DNA of 64,000 bases from NCBI GenBank assembly GCA_047974325.1, contig JBKECE010000237.1, positions 1 to 64,000 of the forward strand, written 5' to 3'. The position numbers and the translations under genes are program-made. Below are positions 35,730 to 44,972 of this stretch, one piece after another. Positions within the stretch are counted from its first letter, which is position 1; each line of letters opens with the position of its first letter. Source of the DNA: QVMP01 sp047974325. GTDB taxonomy: Bacteria > Bacteroidota > Bacteroidia > Bacteroidales > Dysgonomonadaceae. A model generated the notes under the pieces. That model was not told the DNA's origin. It worked only from the letters and a program-made list of their open reading frames with translations, and ran no database searches.

Positions 35730-38039
35730 ATGAAAAAGACTTTCTTGTTTTTTCTCTTCGCCGGACTATCATTGACTATTTGCAAAGCAGAACAAAAATT
35801 GACTTCGGAATCAAAGTCCGCACCGGTTGATTATGTAAATATATTAATGGGCTCTGGGTCTACATACGAATTGTCTGCCGGAAATACGTATCCTGCAATA
35901 GCTTTACCATGGGGAATGAATTTTTGGACACCTCAAACAGGTTCTATGGGCAATGGCTGGAGTTACAAATATAGCGATACAAAGATAAGAGGTTTTAAAC
36001 AAACACACCAACCCAGTCCTTGGATCAGAGACTACGGGCAATTCGCCATTATGCCGGTTGTTGGTGCGAAAAAAATAAATCAAGACGAGAGGGCAAGTTG
36101 GTTTTCCCATAAATCTGAGACCGCAACACCTTATTATTATAAAGTCTACTTGGCAGACTATGATGTTACGACCGAAATGACACCGACAGAACGTTCTGCA
36201 TATTTCCGTTTCACATTTCCTGAGTCAGATAGTGCATACATTGTTATTGATGCTTTCGATAATGGTTCTTTTGTAAAGGTCAATAAAGAAAATAACACCA
36301 TAGAAGGTTATACAACTAAAAATAGTGGCGGAGTGCCGGATAATTTTAAAAACTATTTTGTGATAAAATTCAATAAACCATTGGCTTCGGCCGAAGTTTG
36401 GAATGATTATAAAATTGTTGCCGGAAAAAATGAAATAAATTCAAATCATGTAGGAGCAATAATCGGTTTCAAAACAAAGAGAGGAGAATTGGTTGAAGCC
36501 CAAATAAGTTCATCTTTTATCAGTACGGATCAGGCTTACAAGAATCTCCAGGAGATAGGCAAAAGAGGTTTCGATCAGATCAAAGACGAGGCCTACAATA
36601 CATGGAATAGGATATTATCTAAAATAGAAGTAGATGGTGGCACAGACGATCAATACCGTACATTCTATTCATGTTTGTACAGATCTTTGCTCTTTCCACG
36701 CAAATTTTATGAATATGATGTTGATGGAGCTGTTGTACATTATAGTCCCTACAATGGAAAAGTGCTTCCGGGATATATGTATACCGATACTGGTTTTTGG
36801 GACACATTCCGGGCATTGTTTCCATTCCTTAATTTGATGTTTCCGTCTGTGAACACCGAAATTCAGGAAGGTTTGCTGAATACATATAAAGAGAGTGGAT
36901 TTCTTCCGGAATGGGCAAGTCCCGGACACCGCGATTGCATGATTGGTAACAATTCGGCATCAGTGGTAACAGATGCTTATATTAAAGGTGCAAAGGTGAA
37001 AAAAGAAGATATCGAAACATTATATCAGGCAATGGTACATGGGGCGAATAATGTTGATTCCAAGATTTCTTCGACCGGACGTTTGGGTTACCAATATTAC
37101 AATGAACTGGGTTATGTGCCTTATAATGTGGGCATAAATGAAAATGCTGCCCGCACACTCGAATATGCTTATGATGATTGGTGCATTATGCAACTGGGTC
37201 GAAAATTGGGAAAACCTCAAAAAGAAATAGATGTATATGCCAAACGCAGCCTCAATTATAGAAATCTGTTCGACAAAGAAAGTAAATTGATGCGGGGCAA
37301 GAACAAGGATGGTGCATTCCAGACTCCCTTCAATCCTTATAAATGGGGTGATGCTTTTACTGAAGGCAATAGCTGGCACTATACATGGAGTGTGTTCCAT
37401 GATACACAAGGTTTGATTGATTTGATGGGTGGAAAAGACAATTTTGTGCAGATGTTGGATTCGGTGTTTGTTGTTCCCCCAATATTCGATGACAGCTATT
37501 ATGGTCAGGTGATACACGAAATACGTGAAATGCAGGTCATGAATATGGGTAATTATGCACATGGAAATCAACCCATTCAGCATATGATCTATCTATACAA
37601 CTATGCCAGTGCTCCATGGAAAGCTCAATATTGGTTGCGTGAAGTGATGGACAAATTGTATGCTCCCACTCCGGATGGTTATTGCGGAGATGAAGATAAT
37701 GGACAAACATCTGTCTGGTACGTGTTTTCGGCATTAGGGTTCTATCCGGTGTGTCCCGGATCGGAACAATATGTACTTGGCTCCCCGCTATTTAAGAAAG
37801 CAATATTGAGCCTCGAAAATGGGAAAAAAATAGAGATAACTGCCACAAGCAACGATAGAAAGAACCGTTATGTGAAAAAATTGACCATTAATGGAAAAGA
37901 ATATAAACATAATTGGATCAACCATCCGGATCTGCTGAATGGCATGACAATGAAATATGAGATGGATTCCGTTCCCAATAAACAAAGAGGAATAGCTAAA
38001 GAAGACTATCCTTATTCATTCAGTAATGAAAATAAATGA
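35730..38039 (+). CDS. GH92 alpha-mannosidase, first copy
   Basis: A 769-residue exported glycoside hydrolase with signal peptide MKKTFLFFLFAGLSLTICKA. The N-terminal beta-sandwich contains VDYVNILMGSGSTYELSAGN and PWGMNFWTPQTG. The (alpha/alpha)6 catalytic domain shows FTEGNSWHYTWSVFHD (about residue 545, holding the likely acid Glu), HGNQPIQHMIYLY (about 610) and GDEDNGQTSVWYVFSALGFY (about 653, acidic cluster for Ca and base). GH92 enzymes are Ca-dependent inverting exo-alpha-mannosidases acting on N-glycans or yeast mannan. The second GH92 gene begins 22 nt after its stop. The active-site wording differs from the second copy, suggesting a different linkage preference. Confidence 0.94.
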   Translation: MKKTFLFFLFAGLSLTICKAEQKLTSESKSAPVDYVNILMGSGSTYELSAGNTYPAIALPWGMNFWTPQTGSMGNGWSYKYSDTKIRGFKQTHQPSPWIRDYGQFAIMPVVGAKKINQDERASWFSHKSETATPYYYKVYLADYDVTTEMTPTERSAYFRFTFPESDSAYIVIDAFDNGSFVKVNKENNTIEGYTTKNSGGVPDNFKNYFVIKFNKPLASAEVWNDYKIVAGKNEINSNHVGAIIGFKTKRGELVEAQISSSFISTDQAYKNLQEIGKRGFDQIKDEAYNTWNRILSKIEVDGGTDDQYRTFYSCLYRSLLFPRKFYEYDVDGAVVHYSPYNGKVLPGYMYTDTGFWDTFRALFPFLNLMFPSVNTEIQEGLLNTYKESGFLPEWASPGHRDCMIGNNSASVVTDAYIKGAKVKKEDIETLYQAMVHGANNVDSKISSTGRLGYQYYNELGYVPYNVGINENAARTLEYAYDDWCIMQLGRKLGKPQKEIDVYAKRSLNYRNLFDKESKLMRGKNKDGAFQTPFNPYKWGDAFTEGNSWHYTWSVFHDTQGLIDLMGGKDNFVQMLDSVFVVPPIFDDSYYGQVIHEIREMQVMNMGNYAHGNQPIQHMIYLYNYASAPWKAQYWLREVMDKLYAPTPDGYCGDEDNGQTSVWYVFSALGFYPVCPGSEQYVLGSPLFKKAILSLENGKKIEITATSNDRKNRYVKKLTINGKEYKHNWINHPDLLNGMTMKYEMDSVPNKQRGIAKEDYPYSFSNENK

Positions 38040-38061
38040 AAATAATAATCTGAAAGTGACC

Positions 38062-40335
38062 ATGAAAGTAAAAAATTGTATTCTTTTCATCCTGCTTATT
38101 CCGGTGATACTGTTTTGTCAAACAGGTAAGCAAAATAGTGCTGTTTGGCATGACAATGTAAATAAATATGTTGACCCTTATATCGGAACAGGAGGGCATG
38201 GTCATACTTTTATGGGAGTAGCAGCTCCTTTCGGAGCAGTTCAGATAGGTCCCAATAATATAAACAAAGGTTGGGACTGGTGCTCGGGATACCATTATTC
38301 GGATTCTGTGCTGATCGGGTTTTCCCACCTTCACCTCAATGGAACAGGTTGTAGTGATACTGGAGATTTGCTCTTTATGCCTTATACCGGATCTACAAAA
38401 ACAAATCAGGGAACTCAAGAAAATCCTACATCAGGGTATGGGTCACATTATTCACACGAAGATGAGGTGGTCGGAGTTGGCTACTATTCTGTTTTGCTGA
38501 AAGACCATAATGTGAAAGTGGAATTGACAGCATCGGATCGAGTGGCATTTCATAAATATACTTTTCTGAAAAATGACAAAGAAAAGCATGTGATGATAAA
38601 TCTGAAAGATGCAAACGGAGACGATCAGGTTTTGGGTGCATATATGGAACAAGTTGATGATGTAACCATCAGAGGTTATCGTTTCTCTTCTGGATGGACA
38701 AAAAATCAGCAGATTTATTTTGTTGCTAAATTTTCTTCACCTGTTTCTCTTGCATTGTATGATGGAGATAAAAAAGTTAGTGGAAATAAGTTGAAAGGTT
38801 TGAATGTTAAAGGAAATGTTTCTTTCCCGAAAACGGTTTCGCAATTAAAAGTGAAGGTTGGTATTTCTCCTGTCAGCATGGAAAATGCCCAAGTAAACAT
38901 AGACAAGGAGATTCCTGCATGGAATTTTGAAAAAATAGTGAAGCAGACAGAAGAGAAGTGGAACAAGGAATTGAACACGGTGCAAATTCAAAGCAACGAT
39001 TCTGTTGCTAAGAGGATATTCTATTCCGGAATGTACCATGCTTTTATCCAGCCTATTATTTTCAATGATTTCAATAAAGACTACAGAGGAAGTGACAAGA
39101 AAGTATATAAGAATGTAAATTTCAACAATTATACAGTATTTTCTTTATGGGATACGTATCGTGCGGCACATCCGCTTTATACGATTGTTCAGCCGCAAAG
39201 AGTTGCCGATTTTGTAAACTCGATGATTGCAATAAACGATCAGCAGGGAATGCTCCCTGTTTGGCATCTCTATGGTGGCGACACATACGAAATGATCGGG
39301 ATACAGTCTGTACCGGTTGTCGCAGATGCAATCTTGAAAAACTTTTCCGGCTTTGATTATGAAAAAGCATATCAGGCTATGAAAACATCTATGCTCAGTG
39401 ATTATAAAGGTTTGAACTATTTGAAAACAAACGGATTTATACCCTCCGATCTGGAAAAAGAATCTGTAGCCAAAGGTTTGGAATATTCTATTGCAGATTG
39501 GAGCATAGCTCAAGTTGCAAAAAAACTGGGAAAAGATGATGATTACAAATTGTTCTCAAAAAGAGCCAAAAATTATCAATATTACTGGGATGATGAGACT
39601 CATTTTTTTCGTGGAAAAAATCAGAACGGAACATGGAGAGAGCCTTTCAGCCCATTTAGCTCTACCCATCGGAATGATGATTATTGCGAAGGCAATGGAT
39701 ATCAATATACATGGCTTGTGCCCCATGATGTGGAAGGATTGATATCGTTGTTTAAAAGTGAACAATCTTTCGTCAACAAACTGGACAGTTTATTTCAGAT
39801 TAAAGAATCGCTCGGAGAAGAGGCTTCTCCGGATATTTCGGGAATGATTGGACAGTATGCTCATGGCAATGAACCGGGACATCATACCATTTATTTGTAT
39901 GCTTTTGCTGGACAGCAATGGAAAACAGCACAAAGAGTGAGAGAGGTTTTGGACAACCTATATCACGATCAGCCGGACGGATTGGCCGGAAATGAAGACT
40001 GCGGTCAAATGTCCAGTTGGTATATATTCTCAACTCTGGGTTTTTATCCGGTGAATCCGGCAAATGGTTTATTCGTGTTCGGCAGTCCATATTTGTTTGA
40101 TAAGGCAACGATTGCATTGCCCCAAAACAAAAAATTCGAGATCATAGCTCAGAATAACTCTAAGGATAATATGTACATACAGTCAGTAGAATTAAATGGG
40201 AAACCGTATACAAAGTCTTATATAATGTATGATGATATTATGAAAGGCGGCACTTTGAAGTTTATAATGGGAAATCGACCAAACTATGAATTTGGAAAAA
40301 ATCAGCAAGATAGACCAAAATCAATTGTCGATTGA
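38062..40335 (+). CDS. GH92 alpha-mannosidase, second copy
   Basis: I chose ATG 38062 (757 residues) because it places a hydrophobic signal sequence at the N-terminus (MKVKNCILFILLIPVILFCQ); an upstream in-frame ATG at 38026 overlaps the previous gene and adds an acidic, Asn-rich stub. The N-terminal domain has VDPYIGTGGHGHTFMGVAAP. The catalytic domain has YCEGNGYQYTWLVPHD (about 543), HGNEPGHHTIYLY (about 600) and GNEDCGQMSSWYIFSTLGFY (about 643), the canonical GH92 set. The Cys near the signal end does not fit a good lipobox, so periplasmic export is more likely than lipidation. It is co-transcribed with the first copy and the GLUG protein. Confidence 0.94.
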   Translation: MKVKNCILFILLIPVILFCQTGKQNSAVWHDNVNKYVDPYIGTGGHGHTFMGVAAPFGAVQIGPNNINKGWDWCSGYHYSDSVLIGFSHLHLNGTGCSDTGDLLFMPYTGSTKTNQGTQENPTSGYGSHYSHEDEVVGVGYYSVLLKDHNVKVELTASDRVAFHKYTFLKNDKEKHVMINLKDANGDDQVLGAYMEQVDDVTIRGYRFSSGWTKNQQIYFVAKFSSPVSLALYDGDKKVSGNKLKGLNVKGNVSFPKTVSQLKVKVGISPVSMENAQVNIDKEIPAWNFEKIVKQTEEKWNKELNTVQIQSNDSVAKRIFYSGMYHAFIQPIIFNDFNKDYRGSDKKVYKNVNFNNYTVFSLWDTYRAAHPLYTIVQPQRVADFVNSMIAINDQQGMLPVWHLYGGDTYEMIGIQSVPVVADAILKNFSGFDYEKAYQAMKTSMLSDYKGLNYLKTNGFIPSDLEKESVAKGLEYSIADWSIAQVAKKLGKDDDYKLFSKRAKNYQYYWDDETHFFRGKNQNGTWREPFSPFSSTHRNDDYCEGNGYQYTWLVPHDVEGLISLFKSEQSFVNKLDSLFQIKESLGEEASPDISGMIGQYAHGNEPGHHTIYLYAFAGQQWKTAQRVREVLDNLYHDQPDGLAGNEDCGQMSSWYIFSTLGFYPVNPANGLFVFGSPYLFDKATIALPQNKKFEIIAQNNSKDNMYIQSVELNGKPYTKSYIMYDDIMKGGTLKFIMGNRPNYEFGKNQQDRPKSIVD

Positions 40336-40378
40336 TTAAAAAAAAGAATCATTCAATTAACAACTAAATTTTAATCTT

Positions 40379-41698
40379 ATGAAAATGAAAAATTACAAAA
40401 AATCTTTGTTAACAAGTATGTTCGCTTGTTCTCTGTTCTTAAATGCTTTTGCTCAGACATCTCCGTTTGCCGGAGGTAGCGGAACAAAAAAAGATCCTTA
40501 TTTGATCGAAACACCTCGTCAGTTCGATGCAATTCGTGACTATAGAGATAAAAATTTTAAACTGAATGCAGACCTTGACTTCACAGGATATTTGAGAGAA
40601 GACGGCGGAACTTGGTGGCCCGTTGGAGAATGGGGCAGCGGGGACAATGCTGCTGAACGTTTCAGTGGAACTTTTAATGGAAACGGACATAAAATAAAGA
40701 ATCTTGTTGTAGAAAGAACAGCTTCCGACCTAAGTATTTTTGGTGTAACTGATGGTGCTCAGATTTCTAACCTTATTGTTGAAGGCTGTGAAATTACAGG
40801 TGAAGGCCGTTTAGGTGTATTGACAGGAGCTACATTCCGTACCGAGATAGATCAGGTTGCAGTGATCAATAGCAAATGTCTGAACACATTGTCCGATCAT
40901 GGATCCAATGCCGGGGGCATTACCGGACCTCTGTTTGCCGGAAGCACAATTACAAATAGTTATTCGATAGGCGGAAAGGTTTTTGGAAAAGATGCAATAG
41001 GTGGAGTCTGCAGCCAGATTAATGACGGCAGCACGATTTCTAATTGCTATACAACTTGTGACGTAGAGGGAAATACAAATGTTGGAGGTATTACAGGAAA
41101 CACCAATGGTGGTTATATATTGAATTCCGTAGCAATAAATACGGCAATCACCTGTCATGATGTGAATGATGGCCGCATAGCAGGCACTGTGAACGGTAGC
41201 AATCTTTTGTCCAATAATTATGCTTATAGATACACAACCGTGAATGGTGGAGTGAATGGAGAAATGGTGACAGATGTATCTGTTAATGCAAAAAACGGAG
41301 CAAATGCGACTGAAGATGAATTGACATCCGTATCTTTCTATGCCACCAATCTGACATGGGATATTGCGGCAGACAATTCAACTGTTTGGAAGGTTGATGC
41401 AACAATTTTCAAATATCCGGTACTATCTTGGCAAACTGAAGGACCTGGTTCCGGCATTGTCAATGTTGAAGAACAAAATGCAAATAAATATAAAGTTTTT
41501 GTAATTGGTAATTCTGTTGTCGTCAATAATCTACAGGCAAACGATGATGTATCTGTATATTCTCTTTCAGGCACACTTGTTGGCAGATCTAAAGCTATAA
41601 ATTCTACAGAATCTATTCCGGTTACCAACAATGGATTATATGTTGTAAAAATAGCATCACAAGGACAATCTTATATTTTTAAAGCAATAAAGAGATAA
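40379..41698 (+). CDS. GLUG-repeat secreted protein with T9SS C-terminal domain
   Basis: A 439-residue protein. Signal peptide (SLLTSMFACSLFLNAFA), then FAGGSGTKKDPYLIETPRQF, the usual lead-in of GLUG/beta-helix surface proteins. Repeats such as NAGGITGPLFAGSTITNSYS, IGGVCSQINDGSTISNCYTT and VGGITGNTNGGYILNSVA fit GLUG motifs at about 95-290. The last 70 residues (VYSLSGTLVGRS, NGLYVVKIASQGQSYIFKAI) fit a type A T9SS sorting domain. It carries no catalytic motif, so glycan binding or adhesion is likely. It closes the mannosidase unit; a terminator follows at 41711. Confidence 0.85.
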   Translation: MKMKNYKKSLLTSMFACSLFLNAFAQTSPFAGGSGTKKDPYLIETPRQFDAIRDYRDKNFKLNADLDFTGYLREDGGTWWPVGEWGSGDNAAERFSGTFNGNGHKIKNLVVERTASDLSIFGVTDGAQISNLIVEGCEITGEGRLGVLTGATFRTEIDQVAVINSKCLNTLSDHGSNAGGITGPLFAGSTITNSYSIGGKVFGKDAIGGVCSQINDGSTISNCYTTCDVEGNTNVGGITGNTNGGYILNSVAINTAITCHDVNDGRIAGTVNGSNLLSNNYAYRYTTVNGGVNGEMVTDVSVNAKNGANATEDELTSVSFYATNLTWDIAADNSTVWKVDATIFKYPVLSWQTEGPGSGIVNVEEQNANKYKVFVIGNSVVVNNLQANDDVSVYSLSGTLVGRSKAINSTESIPVTNNGLYVVKIASQGQSYIFKAIKR

Positions 41699-41710
41699 TT
41701 TCTATAGACT

Positions 41711-41766
41711 AAACCATCACTTATCTTATTCTATAATTAGATACGATAAATAGGTGATGGTTTTTA
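41711..41766 (+). terminator. Terminator between the GLUG gene and susC
   Basis: Stem AAACCATCAC (41711-41720) with GTGATGGTTT (41754-41763), extended by TTATC/GATAA inside, then a T stretch. It separates the mannosidase unit from the SusCD unit. Confidence 0.75.
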
Positions 41767-41821
41767 CTTTTTTTGCTTCTTATGTAATCTAATTAACCTA
41801 ACATTTAAATTCAAATAGAGG

Positions 41822-44800
41822 ATGATGAATAATGTTGTTCTAAAATCATCTGTCAGAAAACAAGTACCTGTCACGTTCGGGATTCGCAGCTTTCTGACAG
41901 TTCTGATTATTTTTAGTTTCCAGATCGCAGCTTTTGCTCAAAATGGCAAACAAATATCCGGTTTTGTCAAAGACAAGAATGGCGAAAGCCTTATCGGAGT
42001 TGCAGTTTTGGTCAAAGGTGAAACAAGAGGAACTACAACGGATTTCGATGGAAAATACAATCTGACCGTGTCTGACAAAACAGTGTTGGTGTTTTCCTAT
42101 CTGGGTTTTCAAACACAAGAAGTTACTGTCGGAGATAGAACGGTTTTGGACGTAATGATGCAAAGTGATAGCCAGTTGATAGATGAAGTTGTTGTTGTCG
42201 GTTATGGAACGCAACGCAAAGCAACCCTTACGGGAGCTGTGTCAACGGTGGGGACAAATGAAATTAACACAGCCACAGCATCGAACGTAAAAGACCTTTT
42301 GGCTGGCAAGCTTGCGGGTGTCAGAGTGCAGCAGCAAACCGGAGAACCCGGTTCTTATTCTTCCAAAATGGATATTCGCGGTTTAGGCTCTCCTCTCATT
42401 GTCATAGATGGTGTGATCAGGGATGAAGCTGCCTTTCAACGTCTCGAGCCTAATGAAATAGAAAGCGTAAGTGTCTTGAAAGATGCCTCGGCTGCTGTTT
42501 ATGGTATGCGTGCAGCAAATGGAGCTGTGGTAGTTACCACTAAAAGAGGACAAAATGGCAAGACTAAGATTGAATATTCCGGAACTATCGGGTTTCAGAA
42601 TCCGTCGGGTTTGCCCGATGTGCTGAATGCTTCGCAATATGTAGAATTGGTGCGTGAAGCCGATAAAAATATGGGGCGCGGCATTAATGCTACTTACACG
42701 GAAGCGGATCTGGCTCGTTTGAGTCAATCTGGAGGAACGGATTGGTATAGTCTTATGATCCGCGATGCAGCACTACAAACACATCACAACATATCGGCAA
42801 GCGGAAGCACCGACCGAGTGAACTATTTCTTGTCTTTCGGTTATTATGCCGAGGATGGAATATGGAAAAGCGGAGATTTAAATTATGAACGTTACAATCT
42901 GAGGTCTAATCTCGGATTCACTATAACAAAAGGTCTGAAAGCAGATGTGATCATCAATGCAACAACAGATGCCAAGAATCAACCTTATAAGGATACTTGG
43001 GAACAATTCAAATCTTTATGGCTACTCAAACCTGTGGACACTCCGTATGCTAACGATAATTCGGATTATCTAAACGATGTGCTCTATGGCTTGAACCCTT
43101 TGGCTACGACGAACGCAGACTTGTCAGGATATAAAAAGAGTGAAAATAAATTGTTCAATACATCATTTTCCCTAACCTATGATACACCTTTCCTAAAAGG
43201 ACTGACAGCTAAGTTATTATATAGTTATGACTATCAAATGACTGAGAACAAGAATTTCCAGAAATCATATTCTTTATATAAATATGATGGTGCTTCGGAT
43301 CTATACACAGCTTATCTATACAATAATCCGTCATCACTCTATCGACGGACGTGGAATCAGTCGCAAAATATGTTTCAGGCATCGCTCAACTATGAAACGT
43401 CTATAGACAAAAAACATAATATCAAGGGGCTTCTGTTGTTCGAGAAAAGCAGCCTGAAAAAAGATAATTTCTATGGATCGGCCAATTTTGATATGGATGC
43501 AGTGGACGAGTTATATGCCACATCGAAAGAAGATCAGGTGGTGTCGTCTGATATAAACAATATCTGGGAACAAAAAAATGCAGGACTCATTGGTCGTGTC
43601 AATTATGACTATCTGTCAAAATATCTTTTGGAACTTAGTTTCAGATATGATGGATCTTCCAAATTCGCAAAAGGATATCGTTGGGGATTTTTTCCTGCCA
43701 TTTCGGGAGGATACAGAATCTCTGAAGAAAATTTCATGAAAGAAAACAATAGCCTCAGATTTATAACCAACCTGAAATTGAGAGCATCGTACGGTAGCAT
43801 GGGAGACGACAGCTCCTCGACTTATCAATATCTGACCGGATATGAATATCCGGGAGCAAGTTATGTGTTTGGAGATAATGCTTATAGTGGACTGGCTTTC
43901 AAATCACTGGCTAACGAAAATTTATCGTGGTTCAAATCCAAAACATTGAATCTGGGAACAGACATTGAATTGTGGAATGGTTTGCTATCTTCTGAGATTG
44001 ACTTTTTCTGGCGATATCGTTCAGGATTGTTTGCAACGAGGGATGCCCAGATTCCGGGAACATTCGGAGCATCTTTTCCTCAAGAAAATCTCGAAAAAGA
44101 TTTGTATAAAGGCTTTGAGGTAACATTGACACACAGAAATAAAATTAATAATGTCAACTATTCGTTAAGTGGCAATTTTGCAATCACAAGGAGTATGTGG
44201 CGTTCGCGGATTGAGGGTGATTACAAGAATTCATACGATAGATGGAGAAATAGTTATCAGGGAAGATATAAGGATATGGGCTGGGCATATGGATCAGAAG
44301 GTCAGTTTGTTTCCATGCAGGATATTTGGAACTCTCCAATTCAGGATGGGCAAGGAGGTGCAACACAATTGCCCGGCGACTGGAAATATGAGGACTGGAA
44401 TGGAGACGGCGTGATAGATGATAAAGATTACTATCCGAACACATACGAATATGCCGATGGAAGCAGCAATCCCAAAATGACCTTCGGGTCAACTATTACG
44501 GCCGAATGGAAAGGCTTTGACATAAATATCTTATTCCAAGGTGCAGCAGGATTCAATGTACGCTATCTTGAACAAATGCAATATCCATTGTGCTTCAGTG
44601 GAGGAGGTTTGGCCTATTTCTACGACCGTTGGCATCAGGATAACGATGGAAATTGGATTTCGGGAAGATGGCCTACCACTCGCGATGCAGGTTCATACGC
44701 AACAAATTATAAAAATGCATTGCAAACAACTTACAATGCCTCTTATCTGAGAATAAAGAGTGCGGAATTAGGTTATACCCTGCCTCAAAAACTGATCCAA

Positions 44801-44959
44801 AGATCGGGTCTGGAGAGCGTACGCTTTTCAGTGAGCGGATACAATCTGATCACATTCTCTAACCTTGACTTTGTGGATCCGGAGCATCCTGACGGGTCTT
44901 ATGGATACCTCTATCCAATCATGAGAAACTTCAACTTTGGAGTCAATGTTGTATTCTAA
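41822..44959 (+). CDS. SusC/RagA-family TonB-linked outer-membrane transporter
   Basis: A 1045-residue SusC homologue. Signal region about 20-45 (FLTVLIIFSFQIAAFA). CarboxypepD_reg-like domain about 48-125 (ISGFVKDKNGESLIGVAVLV). The SusC-specific junction VDEVVVVGYGTQRKATLTGA-like segment is at about 125, then the TonB plug (LDIRG-type MDIRGLGSPLIVIDG, SAAVYGMRAANGAVVVTTK) and a 22-strand barrel ending NFNFGVNVVF with the terminal Phe. It forms the pore lidded by SusD and imports oligosaccharides using TonB energy. Its ATG is doubled (41822, 41825). It heads a unit of five genes to 50414. Confidence 0.95.
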   Translation: MMNNVVLKSSVRKQVPVTFGIRSFLTVLIIFSFQIAAFAQNGKQISGFVKDKNGESLIGVAVLVKGETRGTTTDFDGKYNLTVSDKTVLVFSYLGFQTQEVTVGDRTVLDVMMQSDSQLIDEVVVVGYGTQRKATLTGAVSTVGTNEINTATASNVKDLLAGKLAGVRVQQQTGEPGSYSSKMDIRGLGSPLIVIDGVIRDEAAFQRLEPNEIESVSVLKDASAAVYGMRAANGAVVVTTKRGQNGKTKIEYSGTIGFQNPSGLPDVLNASQYVELVREADKNMGRGINATYTEADLARLSQSGGTDWYSLMIRDAALQTHHNISASGSTDRVNYFLSFGYYAEDGIWKSGDLNYERYNLRSNLGFTITKGLKADVIINATTDAKNQPYKDTWEQFKSLWLLKPVDTPYANDNSDYLNDVLYGLNPLATTNADLSGYKKSENKLFNTSFSLTYDTPFLKGLTAKLLYSYDYQMTENKNFQKSYSLYKYDGASDLYTAYLYNNPSSLYRRTWNQSQNMFQASLNYETSIDKKHNIKGLLLFEKSSLKKDNFYGSANFDMDAVDELYATSKEDQVVSSDINNIWEQKNAGLIGRVNYDYLSKYLLELSFRYDGSSKFAKGYRWGFFPAISGGYRISEENFMKENNSLRFITNLKLRASYGSMGDDSSSTYQYLTGYEYPGASYVFGDNAYSGLAFKSLANENLSWFKSKTLNLGTDIELWNGLLSSEIDFFWRYRSGLFATRDAQIPGTFGASFPQENLEKDLYKGFEVTLTHRNKINNVNYSLSGNFAITRSMWRSRIEGDYKNSYDRWRNSYQGRYKDMGWAYGSEGQFVSMQDIWNSPIQDGQGGATQLPGDWKYEDWNGDGVIDDKDYYPNTYEYADGSSNPKMTFGSTITAEWKGFDINILFQGAAGFNVRYLEQMQYPLCFSGGGLAYFYDRWHQDNDGNWISGRWPTTRDAGSYATNYKNALQTTYNASYLRIKSAELGYTLPQKLIQRSGLESVRFSVSGYNLITFSNLDFVDPEHPDGSYGYLYPIMRNFNFGVNVVF

Positions 44960-44972
44960 ATATCAAATAATT

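Noticed and set aside
37020..37583. Minus-strand open frame of 187 codons inside the first GH92 gene
   Set aside because: Antisense shadow of a clear GH92 catalytic domain; His/Ile-rich composition is typical of such shadows.
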